Part shown: in pieces, positions 37,009 through 45,770 of the stretch
Layout: every line of letters begins with the position of its first letter
How positions within the stretch are numbered: the stretch's first letter is position 1
Assembly: GCA_964501655.1 (NCBI GenBank)
Contig: CAZCTN010000015.1
Location: forward strand, 1 to 64,000
Direction of reading: 5' to 3'
Source of the DNA: JAAYJK01 sp964501655
GTDB taxonomy: Bacteria; Bacillota; Syntrophomonadia; Syntrophomonadales; Syntrophomonadaceae
Length of the DNA: 64,000 nucleotides
The notes under the pieces: model-generated
Told to the model about the DNA's origin: nothing
The model's database searches: none
The model's input: the letters and a program-made list of their open reading frames with translations, nothing else
Program-made: the position numbers and the translations under genes

Positions 37009-38049
37009 TCAATCCAGATATTGGGCTTTGGCCTGCAAATGCTCATTATAGGTCCTGGTGAACTGGTGACTTCCGTCTCCCCGGGATACATAATACAGAT
37101 AATCATGCTCCTGCGGATTCAATGCTGCATCGATGGCAGCGCGTCCGGGGCAGGCAATGGGAGCCTGCGGCAGTCCAATATATTTATAGGTATTGTATGG
37201 AGAATCAACCTCCAGGTCTGCATAATAAACCACGTCTTTTTCATCCATATTCAGGATATACAAAATAGTGGCATCGATTTGCAGCAGCATATCTCTTTCC
37301 AGACGATTCTTGATCACTCCCGAGATAATACCTCGCTCGCTGTCCACCATGGCTTCTCTCTCAATCATTGATGCGGTTATAATCACGTCATAGACGCTTA
37401 CACCCTTTGCCGAAGCCTGCTGTGTAAATTCTCCTTCCCATATCTGATGAAAATTCTCCAGCATAATCTTGACTATTTCGACTGCTGTAGTACCCTCAGC
37501 TATTACATAGGTATCGGGAAAAAGAAATCCTTCCAGATAGGATTTTCCGGGACCCGGATCAGCCATCTGGAGAAACTGATAATCATAGGGGGCGTTAATG
37601 GCCTCCTGCCAATCTTCCGGGGTACAGATTTCATTATCTGCCAGAAAACGGCCTATTGCATCAACCGTATATCCCTCGGGAATAGTGAAGGAAATAGTAA
37701 CTACCCGACCTGCGGCTATAGCTTCGGCTATTTCTGCCAGAGACTGGCTGGGGCTGAATCGATAATGCCCGGCTTTCAGTTTACTGTCCAGGTGGTTATA
37801 CCGGCAGTAAGCCAGAAACAAATCCTGGCTGCGGATAAGCTGCTCTTGGCACAACAATTCTGCCACCTGGCTGGCAGTACTATTCTCAGCTATCCTGACC
37901 TCAATAATACTGGTATTGTCAGGATCTACTGGGCCTAACTGCATCGATAAAACATGGTACCCGCCCAGGAAGCTGGCCAACAGCACCAAGATGCCCAGTA
38001 CAAGGCCCCGGGTAACTTTTGTCTTAATCATTGGCTTTATCTCGCTCAC
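37009..38049 (-). CDS. mltG: Endolytic murein transglycosylase MltG
   Basis: A 346-residue membrane enzyme. One N-terminal membrane segment (about 13-33), then a LysM-like/YceG region, with FTIPEGYTVDAIGRFL, SYLEGFLFPDTYVI and the catalytic block IITASMIEREAM (Glu in the IExEA motif). The tail has NTYKYIGLPQAPIACPG and YYVSRGDGSHQFTRT. It cuts nascent glycan strands and so releases newly made peptidoglycan. GTG at 38049 follows AAAGGTG. The next gene is U32 and the one before is VanW, the common Firmicute arrangement. Confidence 0.95.
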   Translation of the reverse strand: MSEIKPMIKTKVTRGLVLGILVLLASFLGGYHVLSMQLGPVDPDNTSIIEVRIAENSTASQVAELLCQEQLIRSQDLFLAYCRYNHLDSKLKAGHYRFSPSQSLAEIAEAIAAGRVVTISFTIPEGYTVDAIGRFLADNEICTPEDWQEAINAPYDYQFLQMADPGPGKSYLEGFLFPDTYVIAEGTTAVEIVKIMLENFHQIWEGEFTQQASAKGVSVYDVIITASMIEREAMVDSERGIISGVIKNRLERDMLLQIDATILYILNMDEKDVVYYADLEVDSPYNTYKYIGLPQAPIACPGRAAIDAALNPQEHDYLYYVSRGDGSHQFTRTYNEHLQAKAQYLD

Positions 38050-38083
38050 TTTTTACACCTTTCTCAGCCGGTTGCATTGATAT

Positions 38084-39580
38084 TTAGAGACCCTCCGGTT
38101 CTTGTTCTTCCTCCTCCAGTTTATCTGCCTGACTATCCCCCGGTATAGGCTCATGGTCAATAATATCCCCGTCAAGTTGGGGGTTGTCCGCGGGAACATC
38201 GGGCTGGGGATCCGGAGGCAGATCACTGGCATCCCCGATACTCTCCGGTTCTGGAGGTCCAACATAAGTTATTTCATCGAAGGGTTTATATCGATCCCGG
38301 GCCAGCAGTTCGCTGTTAATCAACTGCCCTGCCTGATCATAATATGAGCGAAAGGACCTGACGATGTAGCCCGGAAATCCTTTATGCTCCACCCGACTCT
38401 GACCCGCATTAAGCCGGGGATCTATCTCATCCCGGTATTCAAAGGGTATGATCTCATCTACAACATGACTGGTCTGAATATTCTTCTTATATTCCACATG
38501 GCCATAAATGTTCACCGTGAGTTTTCCTCCTCCGGCCAGGGCTCGAATGTATACCGGGTAATCGGTATTGTTCCGAAAGCGAAAATCACTCAAACCATAG
38601 GCTACCGTAGCATCCATCCCCAGGGGGACATAAGACACTGCCAAGCCGTGGTTATGCCTCTCAACTATTTCCAATCCGGCCAAAAGACTGGCATTGTAAA
38701 GGGTGGAGGATACCTGACATATGCCTCCCCCCAATCCCGGTTCCAGCGTATTGCCCACAATTACCGGTGCATCCCGGAACCCGGTAGCCAGAGTACGGGG
38801 TCCTACCGTTTTATTAAAGGAAAACTCTTTGCCGGGCCTTATCATATGTCCATTAATTAGATTAGCGGCCTGGGTCAGGTTATGACTTCTATCTATCTCA
38901 GCCACCTTGTACCAGGTTACATAGGAAGCCAGTTCTCCCATGAACTCCAAATCCCGGGCGCTAACCTCGGGGATTGCATCAGCTGCGCTTATCGGTATTC
39001 TCAGCGGCTTCAGCCCTTCCCATTCTCCCGGCATTTGGTTGAACGTAGCCTGCAGGTCAACGGTTTTACCGCTGATTTCGGGAACAACTATCAAACCCTG
39101 GCTGGGGTCCATATCCAGGCGGGCGTTCACTGGCTCCTGTCCCAGGACTTGGTTCCAGGTATTCAACATACGCTCTTTTGCTGCCTGGTCATAGCTTATG
39201 GGCAACGGGTAATTTTTTTCTCCCTTAGCAATCAATTGGCTTATCCTGGCCCACAGAGCCCTTTCTCTCTCTTTTTGGATGCAATCTTTCACTGCCTGGT
39301 CTGCATCAACCCGCTGGCTGACCTCCCCCAGCACCGTACTGTATGTATAATCACCGGCATAGAATACTACCGGAGCCGTATATGCTTCATCCAGGTGATG
39401 CTGGAGTTTCAGACTCGCCTCTTCCAAGGTGCAGCCCTGAACTGCTACGCCGGCTATTCGAACTCCGGACTGAAACTGATCGAGCAGATATAATCTATGG
39501 TAGAAGTACCCCCCGACTGCCAATAGCAAAGACAGCATCAATAACGCTATAACATAGATTCTTCTCTTCCCCTCAAACAA
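38084..39580 (-). CDS. VanW family protein with peptidoglycan-binding-like domain
   Basis: About 498 residues. One N-terminal membrane segment (about 10-30) is followed by YoaR-like/PG_binding_4 repeats (about 40-200), the VanW domain (about 255-380, with RPGKEFSFNKTVGPR and GGGICQVSSTLYNA) and a C-terminal Pro/Asp/Glu-rich tail. It is likely exported and wall-associated; the function of VanW is not known, though it occurs in vancomycin-resistance and sporulation clusters. The frame opens at TTG 39616, but TTG 39580 has GGGGGATGGG at 7 nt and is preferred. Confidence 0.9.
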   Translation of the reverse strand: MFEGKRRIYVIALLMLSLLLAVGGYFYHRLYLLDQFQSGVRIAGVAVQGCTLEEASLKLQHHLDEAYTAPVVFYAGDYTYSTVLGEVSQRVDADQAVKDCIQKERERALWARISQLIAKGEKNYPLPISYDQAAKERMLNTWNQVLGQEPVNARLDMDPSQGLIVVPEISGKTVDLQATFNQMPGEWEGLKPLRIPISAADAIPEVSARDLEFMGELASYVTWYKVAEIDRSHNLTQAANLINGHMIRPGKEFSFNKTVGPRTLATGFRDAPVIVGNTLEPGLGGGICQVSSTLYNASLLAGLEIVERHNHGLAVSYVPLGMDATVAYGLSDFRFRNNTDYPVYIRALAGGGKLTVNIYGHVEYKKNIQTSHVVDEIIPFEYRDEIDPRLNAGQSRVEHKGFPGYIVRSFRSYYDQAGQLINSELLARDRYKPFDEITYVGPPEPESIGDASDLPPDPQPDVPADNPQLDGDIIDHEPIPGDSQADKLEEEEQEPEGL

Positions 39581-39672
39581 TTCCCATCCCCCAAAACCTG
39601 CTATTCTCGTACCCAATTATCATAATATAAACTAAAACCGACTTATTAATTGTAACCTATTACTGACAATTT

Positions 39673-39725
39673 TAAAAACAGAAAAGGACTGCACCCCCTG
39701 CTTAAGTGAAGAATGCCGTCCTTTT
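39673..39725 (-). terminator. Terminator after the DUF1292 gene
   Basis: On the minus strand arms AAAAGGACGGCA and TGCAGTCCTTTT pair around a 20-nt loop and are followed by CTGTTTTT, about 35 nt after the DUF1292 stop. Confidence 0.75.
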
Positions 39726-39759
39726 AAAAGTTGTCTCGAGGTACCAGACTGCCTCGGTT

Positions 39760-40083
39760 TTAGATTTCTTCGTTTTCTGTAAGCTCCTGCCAGACATCAG
39801 CAACCATTTCCCACTCTTCATCATCATCTATGTCGGCCAGAAACTCATTTCCTTCATCGTCATACATAACCTTAAATATAACTACGCCTCCGCTTTCAAC
39901 TTCCCCATCGGACTCATCCTCATCTGCTTCTTCAAAAAAGAATTCATCCAGCGGCAACAGAACCCGGTACTTGCTATCCTGGATGTCCAGTTCGGCAATC
40001 AGCTCAAACTCCATCTCAGCGCCTTCTTCGTCTACCAGTACCAGAACGGGGTATTCTTCCTCAAAAAGTTCTTCGTCGCTCAT
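39760..40083 (-). CDS. DUF1292 acidic protein
   Basis: A 107-residue, very acidic protein of the DUF1292 family, with repeated Glu/Asp runs and the core blocks YPVLVLVDEEGAEMEFELI and GGVVIFKVMYDDEGNEFL. DUF1292 genes typically sit between ruvX and a fur/mltG block in Firmicutes, as here. Function is not known. The acidity suggests a nucleic-acid mimic or a metal/partner binding surface, but nothing in the sequence proves this. ATG at 40083 follows AGAGGTG. Confidence 0.93.
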   Translation of the reverse strand: MSDEELFEEEYPVLVLVDEEGAEMEFELIAELDIQDSKYRVLLPLDEFFFEEADEDESDGEVESGGVVIFKVMYDDEGNEFLADIDDDEEWEMVADVWQELTENEEI

Positions 40084-40168
40084 ATATTCACCTCTTCTTT
40101 CAAGCTACAGCAATTCTATAGTTTGACCGATTATTTGTCAAATAACTTTTTCAAATTCAGTCAAAATT

Positions 40169-40582
40169 TTACTCACCAGTTCCATCCAGATAGTTCTGGA
40201 GGATGGTAACCGCTGCCAGTTTATCTATAACTTTTTTTCTTTTGGATCGGGATAGGTCAGCTTCCAGCAGCACCTTTTCCGCAGCCACGGTGGATAAGCG
40301 TTCATCCCAAAAGGCCAGGGGGAGACCGGTATACTCCTGCAGTCGGCGGCCAAAATCCTGGACTTCAATAGCTTTGGGACCCAGACTGCCATCCATGTTG
40401 CGCGGCAGTCCCAGAACTATCAACTCAACCTCATTGTTGAGACACAACTGCTTGAAATGTTCCAAATCCCGCTGCATGGAGCTGCGCGTCAATACCGAGT
40501 GGCCGCCGGCTACTATTCTCATAGGATCACTCAAAGCTATCCCTATTCTTCTGCTGCCAACATCTAAGCCCATTATTCTCAT
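40169..40582 (-). CDS. ruvX: Holliday junction resolvase-like RuvX (YqgF)
   Basis: A 137-residue RNase H-fold protein. MRIMGLDVGSRRIGIALSD carries the first catalytic Asp, LIVLGLPRNMDGSLG the next block, and FWDERLSTVAAEK the DERxST motif. YqgF proteins process pre-16S rRNA 5' ends and have been proposed as Holliday junction resolvases. It lies between ireB and DUF1292, the conserved neighbourhood. ATG at 40582 follows AAGGAGC. Confidence 0.95.
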   Translation of the reverse strand: MRIMGLDVGSRRIGIALSDPMRIVAGGHSVLTRSSMQRDLEHFKQLCLNNEVELIVLGLPRNMDGSLGPKAIEVQDFGRRLQEYTGLPLAFWDERLSTVAAEKVLLEADLSRSKRKKVIDKLAAVTILQNYLDGTGE

Positions 40583-40612
40583 AAAAGCTGCTCCTTATAC
40601 TTACAAATATTT

Positions 40613-40637
40613 AATCCCCATGCCCAGCATGGGGATT
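40613..40637 (-). terminator. Hairpin between ireB and ruvX
   Basis: Perfect 11-bp stem AATCCCCATGC/GCATGGGGATT with a 3-nt loop, followed on the minus strand only by AAATATTT. It is a weak terminator candidate or a processing hairpin. Confidence 0.4.
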
Positions 40638-40782
40638 CGGTGATTACTTTTTTAACCGGAACTGCGGACCTGTTTCAACCCATGGCTACAACCAGCAGGA
40701 ATTAGAACCCGCTGCCGGTTTGGTTGATGAATACCTTACTGCTTGCTAGAAAAAACGGAGAACATCTTTTCGCCTCATCCGG

Positions 40783-41040
40783 TTATATTCTAGCCAGATA
40801 TTCTCGTACCAGCACTTCCATGATCTCATCCCGGTCCACTTTGCAGATAAGGCTGCGGGCATCATTATGACTCGTAATGTAAGCTGGATCACCGGAGATC
40901 ATATATCCTACCATCTGGTTGACCGGATTATACCCCTTTTCATCCAGCGACTTGTATACCGACTGCAGAATCTCCCTGATGCGCTCTTCGCCTTCTCTTT
41001 CCCGTTTAAAACTGACGGTTTCCCCCATTCCCTGAGTCAT
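40783..41040 (-). CDS. IreB family regulatory phosphoprotein (UPF0297)
   Basis: An 85-residue protein. The frame is open upstream, but the ATG at 41040 has GAGGAGG at 8 nt and matches the family N-terminus MTQGMGETVSFKRER. The conserved body is EERIREILQSVYKSLDEKGYNPVNQMVGYMISGDPAYITSHNDAR. IreB of Enterococcus is phosphorylated by the IreK kinase at N-terminal Thr residues and controls antibiotic tolerance; a Thr is present at position 2 and one at 7. It forms the alaS-ireB-ruvX block. Confidence 0.95.
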   Translation of the reverse strand: MTQGMGETVSFKREREGEERIREILQSVYKSLDEKGYNPVNQMVGYMISGDPAYITSHNDARSLICKVDRDEIMEVLVREYLARI

Positions 41041-41095
41041 ATACCACACCTCCTCTAAGCCAGGATTTCTACATCGGTCTGGCAAATCCCTTTGT

Positions 41096-43525
41096 TTAAG
41101 CCAGTATTTTTTCGACCATTTTACGGGCTTCGGCCAGGGCTTCTTCCAGTTTGCTCTTATCCCGGGCTCCCGCCTGGGCCATATCCGGGCGTCCGCCGCC
41201 GCCGCCGCCGGCGATTTTGGCTGCAGCTCCCACAATATTGCCGGCATGAACGCCCCTGCCCACCAGATCTTGACTTACAAAGGATACCAGCGAAACCTTA
41301 TCACCGCTTACCGAGGCCAGCAGCACAATCCCACTGCCCAGTTTGTCTTTCAGCATCTCCGCATTTTGCCGCAAAGTTCCGGGGTCCTGAGCCTCCACCC
41401 TTTCGATCAGCACCTTGCTGCCGGCAATATTATAAGCCTGGTTGATTAATTCGTCACTGGAAGCACGGGACAATCTTCCTTTCAGCTGTTCGATCTCTTT
41501 TTCCTGCATTTTGAGAGCCTGCTGCATATTTTCAATTTTATATCCTACCTCGGCCGGGGCTGCCTTCAGAGCTGAGGCTGCTGCCTTCAATGTCTTCTCC
41601 ACTCCGTTATAATACTCCCGAACCCCACGGCCGGTCAGCCCTTCAATTCTGCGCAGNNNNNNNNNNNNNNNNNNNNNNNNNNNNNNNNNNNNNNNNNNNN
41701 NNNNNNNNNNNNNNNNNNNNNNNNNNNNNNNNNNNNNNNNNNNNNNNNNNNNNNNNCCTTTTTGCTGGGCATGTTCCCCCAGCACCTGCCTCAGAGCCTT
41801 GTGCAGCAAATGGGTGGCGGTGTGGTTCCTGGCCGTATCCAGTCTCTGGTTTTCCTCTACCTGCAGAACAACCTTTTCGCCTGCCAGCATTCTTCCTTCC
41901 ACCTGACCCTCATGAATGATGCTATGGCCGATTTTTTGTACGTTATCTACCCGCATCCTCCCCTGCTGGCCGCTTATTATACCAGTATCCGCTACCTGTC
42001 CTCCGCTTTCAGCATAGAAAGGGGTACTGGCAGTAACCAGCAACACCTTTTCATCCTCTCCCTTATCTGCCAAACGCCCATCTTTAATGATAGCGATTAT
42101 AACTGATTCGTCCCGAGTGTTTTCGTACCCGCTGAAAATAGTAGAACTATCTGTCACTTCTTGCATCAGCTCTGATATAATCACTTCTTGAGCAAAGGCA
42201 CCGTCAGATTTGTTGGCTTGCCGGGCCCTTTCCCGCTGTTCTTCCATCATTTGATTGAAACCCGGAGTATCAACCAGCAACTGGTTCTCCTCGGCTACAT
42301 CCTCGGTTAAATCCAGCGGAAAACCGTAGGTGTCGTAAAGCATAAAGGCTTCTGCCCCGGGTATCATATTGTTCCCCGCCTGCTTAACCCCGACTATGAT
42401 CTCTTCTACTTTTCTCAATCCTTCGTTAAGGGTCACCAGGAAACGCTCTTCCTCCATTTTTATAACATCCTTGACGAAATCCTTTTTTTCCTCTATTTCC
42501 GGATAAGCATCCCTCATTATACTTACTACCAGGTCAACATTTTTGTACAGGAAGGCCTCCTCTATGCCCAGGGAACGGCCAAATCTTACTGCTCGCCTGA
42601 GAATTCGCCGCAGAACATATCCCCGTCCGTCATTGCTGGGCAGCACTCCATCACTGATAAGGAAAGTACAGGCCCGGCTGTGGTCAGCTATAACCCGGAA
42701 AGGAAAGCCCTTTTCTCCTCGATCATATTTCAACCCGGTCATATCCTCAATACCCTCTATCAGGGGAACAAACAAATCGGTATCAAAATTGCTGTCGACC
42801 TTCTGCAGCAGGGATGCCAATCTTTCAAGCCCCATGCCTGTATCAATGCTGGGACGAGGAAGAGGATTCAGCTTCCCCTCTTCATCCCGATTATACTGCA
42901 TGAATACCAGATTCCACACTTCCAGCCAACGGTCACAATCGCAAACACCCAGGGCGCATTCCAGTTCCTTGCAGGCATAACTGTCGCCCCGATCATAATG
43001 TATTTCACTGCAGGGACCACAGGGTCCGGTATCACCCATAGCCCAGAAATTGTCCTTTTCCCCCATACGAATAATACGTTCGGGGGCGACTCCGGCTACC
43101 TCCTGCCAGAGTTGCTCGGCCTCATCGTCATCTTCGTAGATAGTTATCCAGAGCTGCTCCTTGGGGAGGCCGGCCCATTCCGTAAGGAATTCCCAGGCAT
43201 ACTGTATTGCTTCCCGCTTAAAATAGTCTCCAAAGGAGAAATTACCGAGCATCTCGAAGAAAGTATGGTGACGGGCGGTTCGTCCCACGGTATCCAGATC
43301 GTTGTGTTTACCTCCTGCCCGAACACATTTTTGAGCCGTGGCTGCTCTGCTGTAGCTACGTTTATCTATTCCTAAAAAAACATCCTTGAACTGATTCATT
43401 CCAGCATTGGTAAACAGCAATGTCGGATCGTTAACTGGAACCAGCGAAGAACTGGAAATTACCGTATGCCCCTTGTTCTCGAAATAATCTAGGAATGCTT
43501 TCCTTATTTCCGCACTATTTCTCAC
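41096..43525 (-). CDS. alaS: Alanyl-tRNA synthetase, interrupted by an assembly gap
   Basis: The full start and end are visible. The N-terminal aminoacylation domain begins MRNSAEIRKAFLDYFENKGH, with LLFTNAGMNQFKDVFLG. The editing domain has RNHTATHLLHKAL. The C-Ala domain ends AQAGARDKSKLEEALAEARKMVE, with the glycine-rich IAGGGGGGRPDM. A 100-N run replaces the stretch that in homologues spans about 107 residues between QQK and VRRIEA. The gap thus hides the downstream half of the editing domain, including the CGGTH zinc motif. Known length of about 875-890 residues predicts about 320 missing bp. It charges tRNA-Ala and is essential. GTG at 43525 follows GAGGAGG. Confidence 0.95.
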   Translation of the reverse strand: MRNSAEIRKAFLDYFENKGHTVISSSSLVPVNDPTLLFTNAGMNQFKDVFLGIDKRSYSRAATAQKCVRAGGKHNDLDTVGRTARHHTFFEMLGNFSFGDYFKREAIQYAWEFLTEWAGLPKEQLWITIYEDDDEAEQLWQEVAGVAPERIIRMGEKDNFWAMGDTGPCGPCSEIHYDRGDSYACKELECALGVCDCDRWLEVWNLVFMQYNRDEEGKLNPLPRPSIDTGMGLERLASLLQKVDSNFDTDLFVPLIEGIEDMTGLKYDRGEKGFPFRVIADHSRACTFLISDGVLPSNDGRGYVLRRILRRAVRFGRSLGIEEAFLYKNVDLVVSIMRDAYPEIEEKKDFVKDVIKMEEERFLVTLNEGLRKVEEIIVGVKQAGNNMIPGAEAFMLYDTYGFPLDLTEDVAEENQLLVDTPGFNQMMEEQRERARQANKSDGAFAQEVIISELMQEVTDSSTIFSGYENTRDESVIIAIIKDGRLADKGEDEKVLLVTASTPFYAESGGQVADTGIISGQQGRMRVDNVQKIGHSIIHEGQVEGRMLAGEKVVLQVEENQRLDTARNHTATHLLHKALRQVLGEHAQQKXXXXXXXXXXXXXXXXXXXXXXXXXXXXXXXXXXLRRIEGLTGRGVREYYNGVEKTLKAAASALKAAPAEVGYKIENMQQALKMQEKEIEQLKGRLSRASSDELINQAYNIAGSKVLIERVEAQDPGTLRQNAEMLKDKLGSGIVLLASVSGDKVSLVSFVSQDLVGRGVHAGNIVGAAAKIAGGGGGGRPDMAQAGARDKSKLEEALAEARKMVEKILA
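41657..41756. other. Assembly gap (100 N)
   Basis: One hundred N bases, the standard placeholder for a gap of unknown size, inside alaS. The flanking protein indicates that the true missing length is about 320 bp, not 100. Confidence 0.99.
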
Positions 43526-43625
43526 GACCAGGCCTCCTCTTTTCCCTGCAATACTTTTGTTCTAATCTATTTTCTGGTATAAAAGCTTTTGTGTCAACTT
43601 CTTCCCGGCTTTTTCGCTTATCCCT

Positions 43626-44651
43626 TCAAGCTGCATAACGCAAATACAACCAGGAAACGCTTACCTTAATCATAGCAGCAACTGGAACGGCAAACAATAT
43701 GCCCCATATACCATATAGATTCCCTCCGGCCAGCAAGGCAAAGATAATAAACAGGGGGTGGAGGCCCAGCTTCCCCCCCAGTATTCTAGGAGTGATAATA
43801 TTGCTCTCCAACTGCTGTACCGCAAATATGGCAGCAGCCTGATATACTGCCAGCTTCCAGGATTCCGAATAAGCAATGAGTACCGCTGGGATTCCTCCGA
43901 TAAAAGGACCAAAAAACGGGATCAGATTGGTAACCCCAGCCAGCAAACCAATAATAAGAGGCAATCTCACCCCCAGAACCAAAGCCGATAAGCCGACCAG
44001 GATTCCTACCACTATTGCTACCAGGATACTGCCTTTGATGCCCTCTATCAGCACCCGGTCAATATCCGCCATTAAGGCCTGCAATTCCCGGCGAAAGGAG
44101 GGAGAAAACAGGTTAAGCAACCACTCCCTTATTTTCTCCCAATCCATCAGAATATAGAAAGCCAGGATAGGCGCCAGAACAACAATAAATATTTTGCCTA
44201 GAAAATTATAGATACCAGCCAGGAAATTTTCCAACCCCTGGAAAACTGCTGCTTCAATTTTGTCAATGTTGGAATCGATCAAACGGTCCATCTGAGGTGG
44301 TTTCTCGATTCCGTCAATTTCATCTGCAATCTCTTCCGCCCGGGCTTCCATCTGCGGATACATTTCCAGCAAGTGTCCTGCCTCATTGATTAAACGTGGC
44401 ACTCCCCAGTACAGGGTAAGTCCCAGCAGACCTACAACAGCCAGATAAAGCACCAGAACCGCATACAAACGTTTAATACCCTTTTTTTGCAGGTATATCA
44501 CCGGGTGATACAGGAAGTAAGCCAGTATCCCCCCCAGTGCGAAGGTAATCATTACCTCCCATACCCGGTAAAAAAAATAGGAGGCAGCTAGGGCTGCCCC
44601 GGTAAAAATCAGATAACGATACCAGCGAACTGACTTAGTTTTCAAGTTCAC
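43626..44651 (-). CDS. AI-2E family (PerM-type) membrane transporter
   Basis: A 341-residue membrane protein with six to eight hydrophobic segments. The family core is seen as FITALGG-like YFLYHPVIYLQKKG, LNLFSPSFRREL, VGILVGLSALVLGVRLPLIIG and LGGKLGLHPLFIIFALLAGG. AI-2E family permeases were linked to autoinducer-2 export, but most members have unknown substrates and some are sodium/proton antiporters. The GTG at 44651 overlaps the stop of the small upstream gene (GTGA). Expression is thus coupled to that small membrane protein. Confidence 0.92.
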   Translation of the reverse strand: MNLKTKSVRWYRYLIFTGAALAASYFFYRVWEVMITFALGGILAYFLYHPVIYLQKKGIKRLYAVLVLYLAVVGLLGLTLYWGVPRLINEAGHLLEMYPQMEARAEEIADEIDGIEKPPQMDRLIDSNIDKIEAAVFQGLENFLAGIYNFLGKIFIVVLAPILAFYILMDWEKIREWLLNLFSPSFRRELQALMADIDRVLIEGIKGSILVAIVVGILVGLSALVLGVRLPLIIGLLAGVTNLIPFFGPFIGGIPAVLIAYSESWKLAVYQAAAIFAVQQLESNIITPRILGGKLGLHPLFIIFALLAGGNLYGIWGILFAVPVAAMIKVSVSWLYLRYAA

Positions 44652-44836
44652 CCCTGCTTCCTTAGAGATTCATCCCAATCCTGACCCAGATGGTTCAAGA
44701 ACTTGGCCACATCTCTGCCGCTCTCCTTAAGCCGGTGGCCGGCACTGCACAATTCTCTCTCGTTGTTCAAATAAAACGTGGCTGCTGCTGCTCCTATTAC
44801 TGCCCCCAATAATACTGCACTGAACATATCCTTCAT
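44648..44836 (-). CDS. YtxH-like small membrane-anchored protein
   Basis: A 62-residue protein. One membrane segment (about 4-22, FSAVLLGAVIGAAAATFYL) is followed by an amphipathic charged helix (LCSAGHRLKESGRDVAKFL), as in YtxH-type general-stress proteins, but it lacks clear extra family marks. The ATG at 44836 has GGAGG at 8 nt; an upstream TTG at 44851 is worse. It overlaps the AI-2E permease gene by four bases (GTGA) and may assist or regulate it. Confidence 0.7.
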   Translation of the reverse strand: MKDMFSAVLLGAVIGAAAATFYLNNERELCSAGHRLKESGRDVAKFLNHLGQDWDESLRKQG

Positions 44837-44855
44837 ATGATTCACCTCCAAGTCC

Positions 44856-45029
44856 TTATAAAATCTGGGATGATTCCTCTACTGCCAGCAAGGAACCATC
44901 TTCAGCCACTTCATAAAGATTTAAGCGGCCCCGGTGATAATTAAATTCCAGGTAGCAGTTCCAGCAGTAATACTGATCGCTCCCTACCCTGCCTACCTGC
45001 ATCCCGCCGCAAATTGGACATTTGTTCAC
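44856..45029 (-). CDS. Small zinc-ribbon protein
   Basis: A 57-residue protein that many gene finders would miss. Two CxxC knuckles, CPICGG and CWNCY, are spaced about 17 residues apart and are typical of a rubredoxin-like zinc ribbon. The GTG at 45029 overlaps the stop of the PRC-barrel gene (GTGA), so translation is coupled. A TTG one codon earlier is possible. It reads NKCPICGGMQVGRVG at the N-terminus and has an acidic tail. The function is unknown; nucleic acid or protein contact is plausible. Confidence 0.8.
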   Translation of the reverse strand: MNKCPICGGMQVGRVGSDQYYCWNCYLEFNYHRGRLNLYEVAEDGSLLAVEESSQIL

Positions 45030-45502
45030 CAAGACTGTTCTCTCCCTTCATTTCCAACTACTGCGCTATCGCTGCTCGTCCAGGATATTTGCTCCAAATC
45101 ATACTCCTTTCGCCCATGCAGCAGATCTCCGATCGCTCCTGAAAAGACCTCCACTCCCAGCACCCTCTTTTCCTGGATCGAAATAATGAAATCACTGATG
45201 GCACCTAATTCACACCCCTTATCGTCGAATATTATATCTCCCATTTTTTGCTCATATACTGACGATTCTTCCCCGTGTCGGTAAGATTTTATACCATCCA
45301 GGTCTTTGATCAGCAGAACCTCTTCTCCCAGATAAAGATCCTGACTCAATATCATCCCGGGAGGTTTACCTTCTCTCTCGATCACCACGTAGCTCAACCG
45401 GAAATCATCCCCGATCACGGCTCTTTTAACACTTCCGACCACTTCAGCACTATTCTCCAGAAATACCGGCATCTGCCTCATATGACGCAGTTTCATTTCC
45501 AT
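45026..45502 (-). CDS. PRC-barrel domain protein
   Basis: A 158-residue protein with two PRC-barrel-like halves (about 5-80 and 85-145). Blocks are SAEVVGSVKRAVIGDDFRL and DIIFDDKGCELGAISDFII. PRC-barrel proteins occur in ribosome maturation (RimM-like) and in sporulation (YlmC/YmxH), and the tandem form with KGCELGAISD resembles sporulation-associated members. It is soluble and has no cysteine cluster. ATG at 45502 follows AAGGGAG. It heads the small operon with the zinc-ribbon, YtxH-like and AI-2E genes. Confidence 0.88.
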   Translation of the reverse strand: MEMKLRHMRQMPVFLENSAEVVGSVKRAVIGDDFRLSYVVIEREGKPPGMILSQDLYLGEEVLLIKDLDGIKSYRHGEESSVYEQKMGDIIFDDKGCELGAISDFIISIQEKRVLGVEVFSGAIGDLLHGRKEYDLEQISWTSSDSAVVGNEGREQSW

Positions 45503-45562
45503 TTCTCCCTTCCATCCCTAAAAATATTTTCCCCCACGCCGGGAAAATAATGCGTTTCAATC

Positions 45563-45601
45563 CATAATAAAAGTCAGGTTCCCGCATCAAAGAAACCTGA
45601 C
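45563..45601 (-). terminator. Terminator after mnmA
   Basis: Minus strand: stem GTCAGGTT/AACCTGAC (with extra pairs inside), then CTTTTATTATGG. It is about 170 nt after the mnmA stop. Confidence 0.7.
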
Positions 45602-45622
45602 CCATACTCCTATTCAGTTTCC

Positions 45623-45649
45623 GGTGCGCAAAAAATTTATTTGCGCACC
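45623..45649. repeat. Perfect inverted repeat, hairpin
   Basis: GGTGCGCAAA and TTTGCGCACC-type arms flank a short AT loop. Together with the adjacent terminator it forms two hairpins after mnmA. The role is unknown. Confidence 0.55.
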
Positions 45650-45770
45650 CTGTCCTCAATACCTCTGCCCAAGCCCTTGTTGGCCTAAGGGAACAATTGG
45701 GCACATAATAATACTTTCAGAGTGAGTTTGTGGTTTCATTCCCTTAACCACTTAAAGTTTCCGCCGGTTG

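Noticed and set aside
40783..41247. Longer 154-codon version of IreB
   Set aside because: The extra N-terminus overlaps alaS and lies before the strong ribosome site at 41040.
43526..43625. T-box leader before alaS
   Set aside because: Only 100 bp lie between alaS and the next gene, too short for a T-box, and no specifier or terminator stem is seen.
45450..45704. 84-codon minus-strand frame upstream of the PRC-barrel gene
   Set aside because: It runs through two hairpins and overlaps the start of the PRC-barrel gene in another frame, with no family match.
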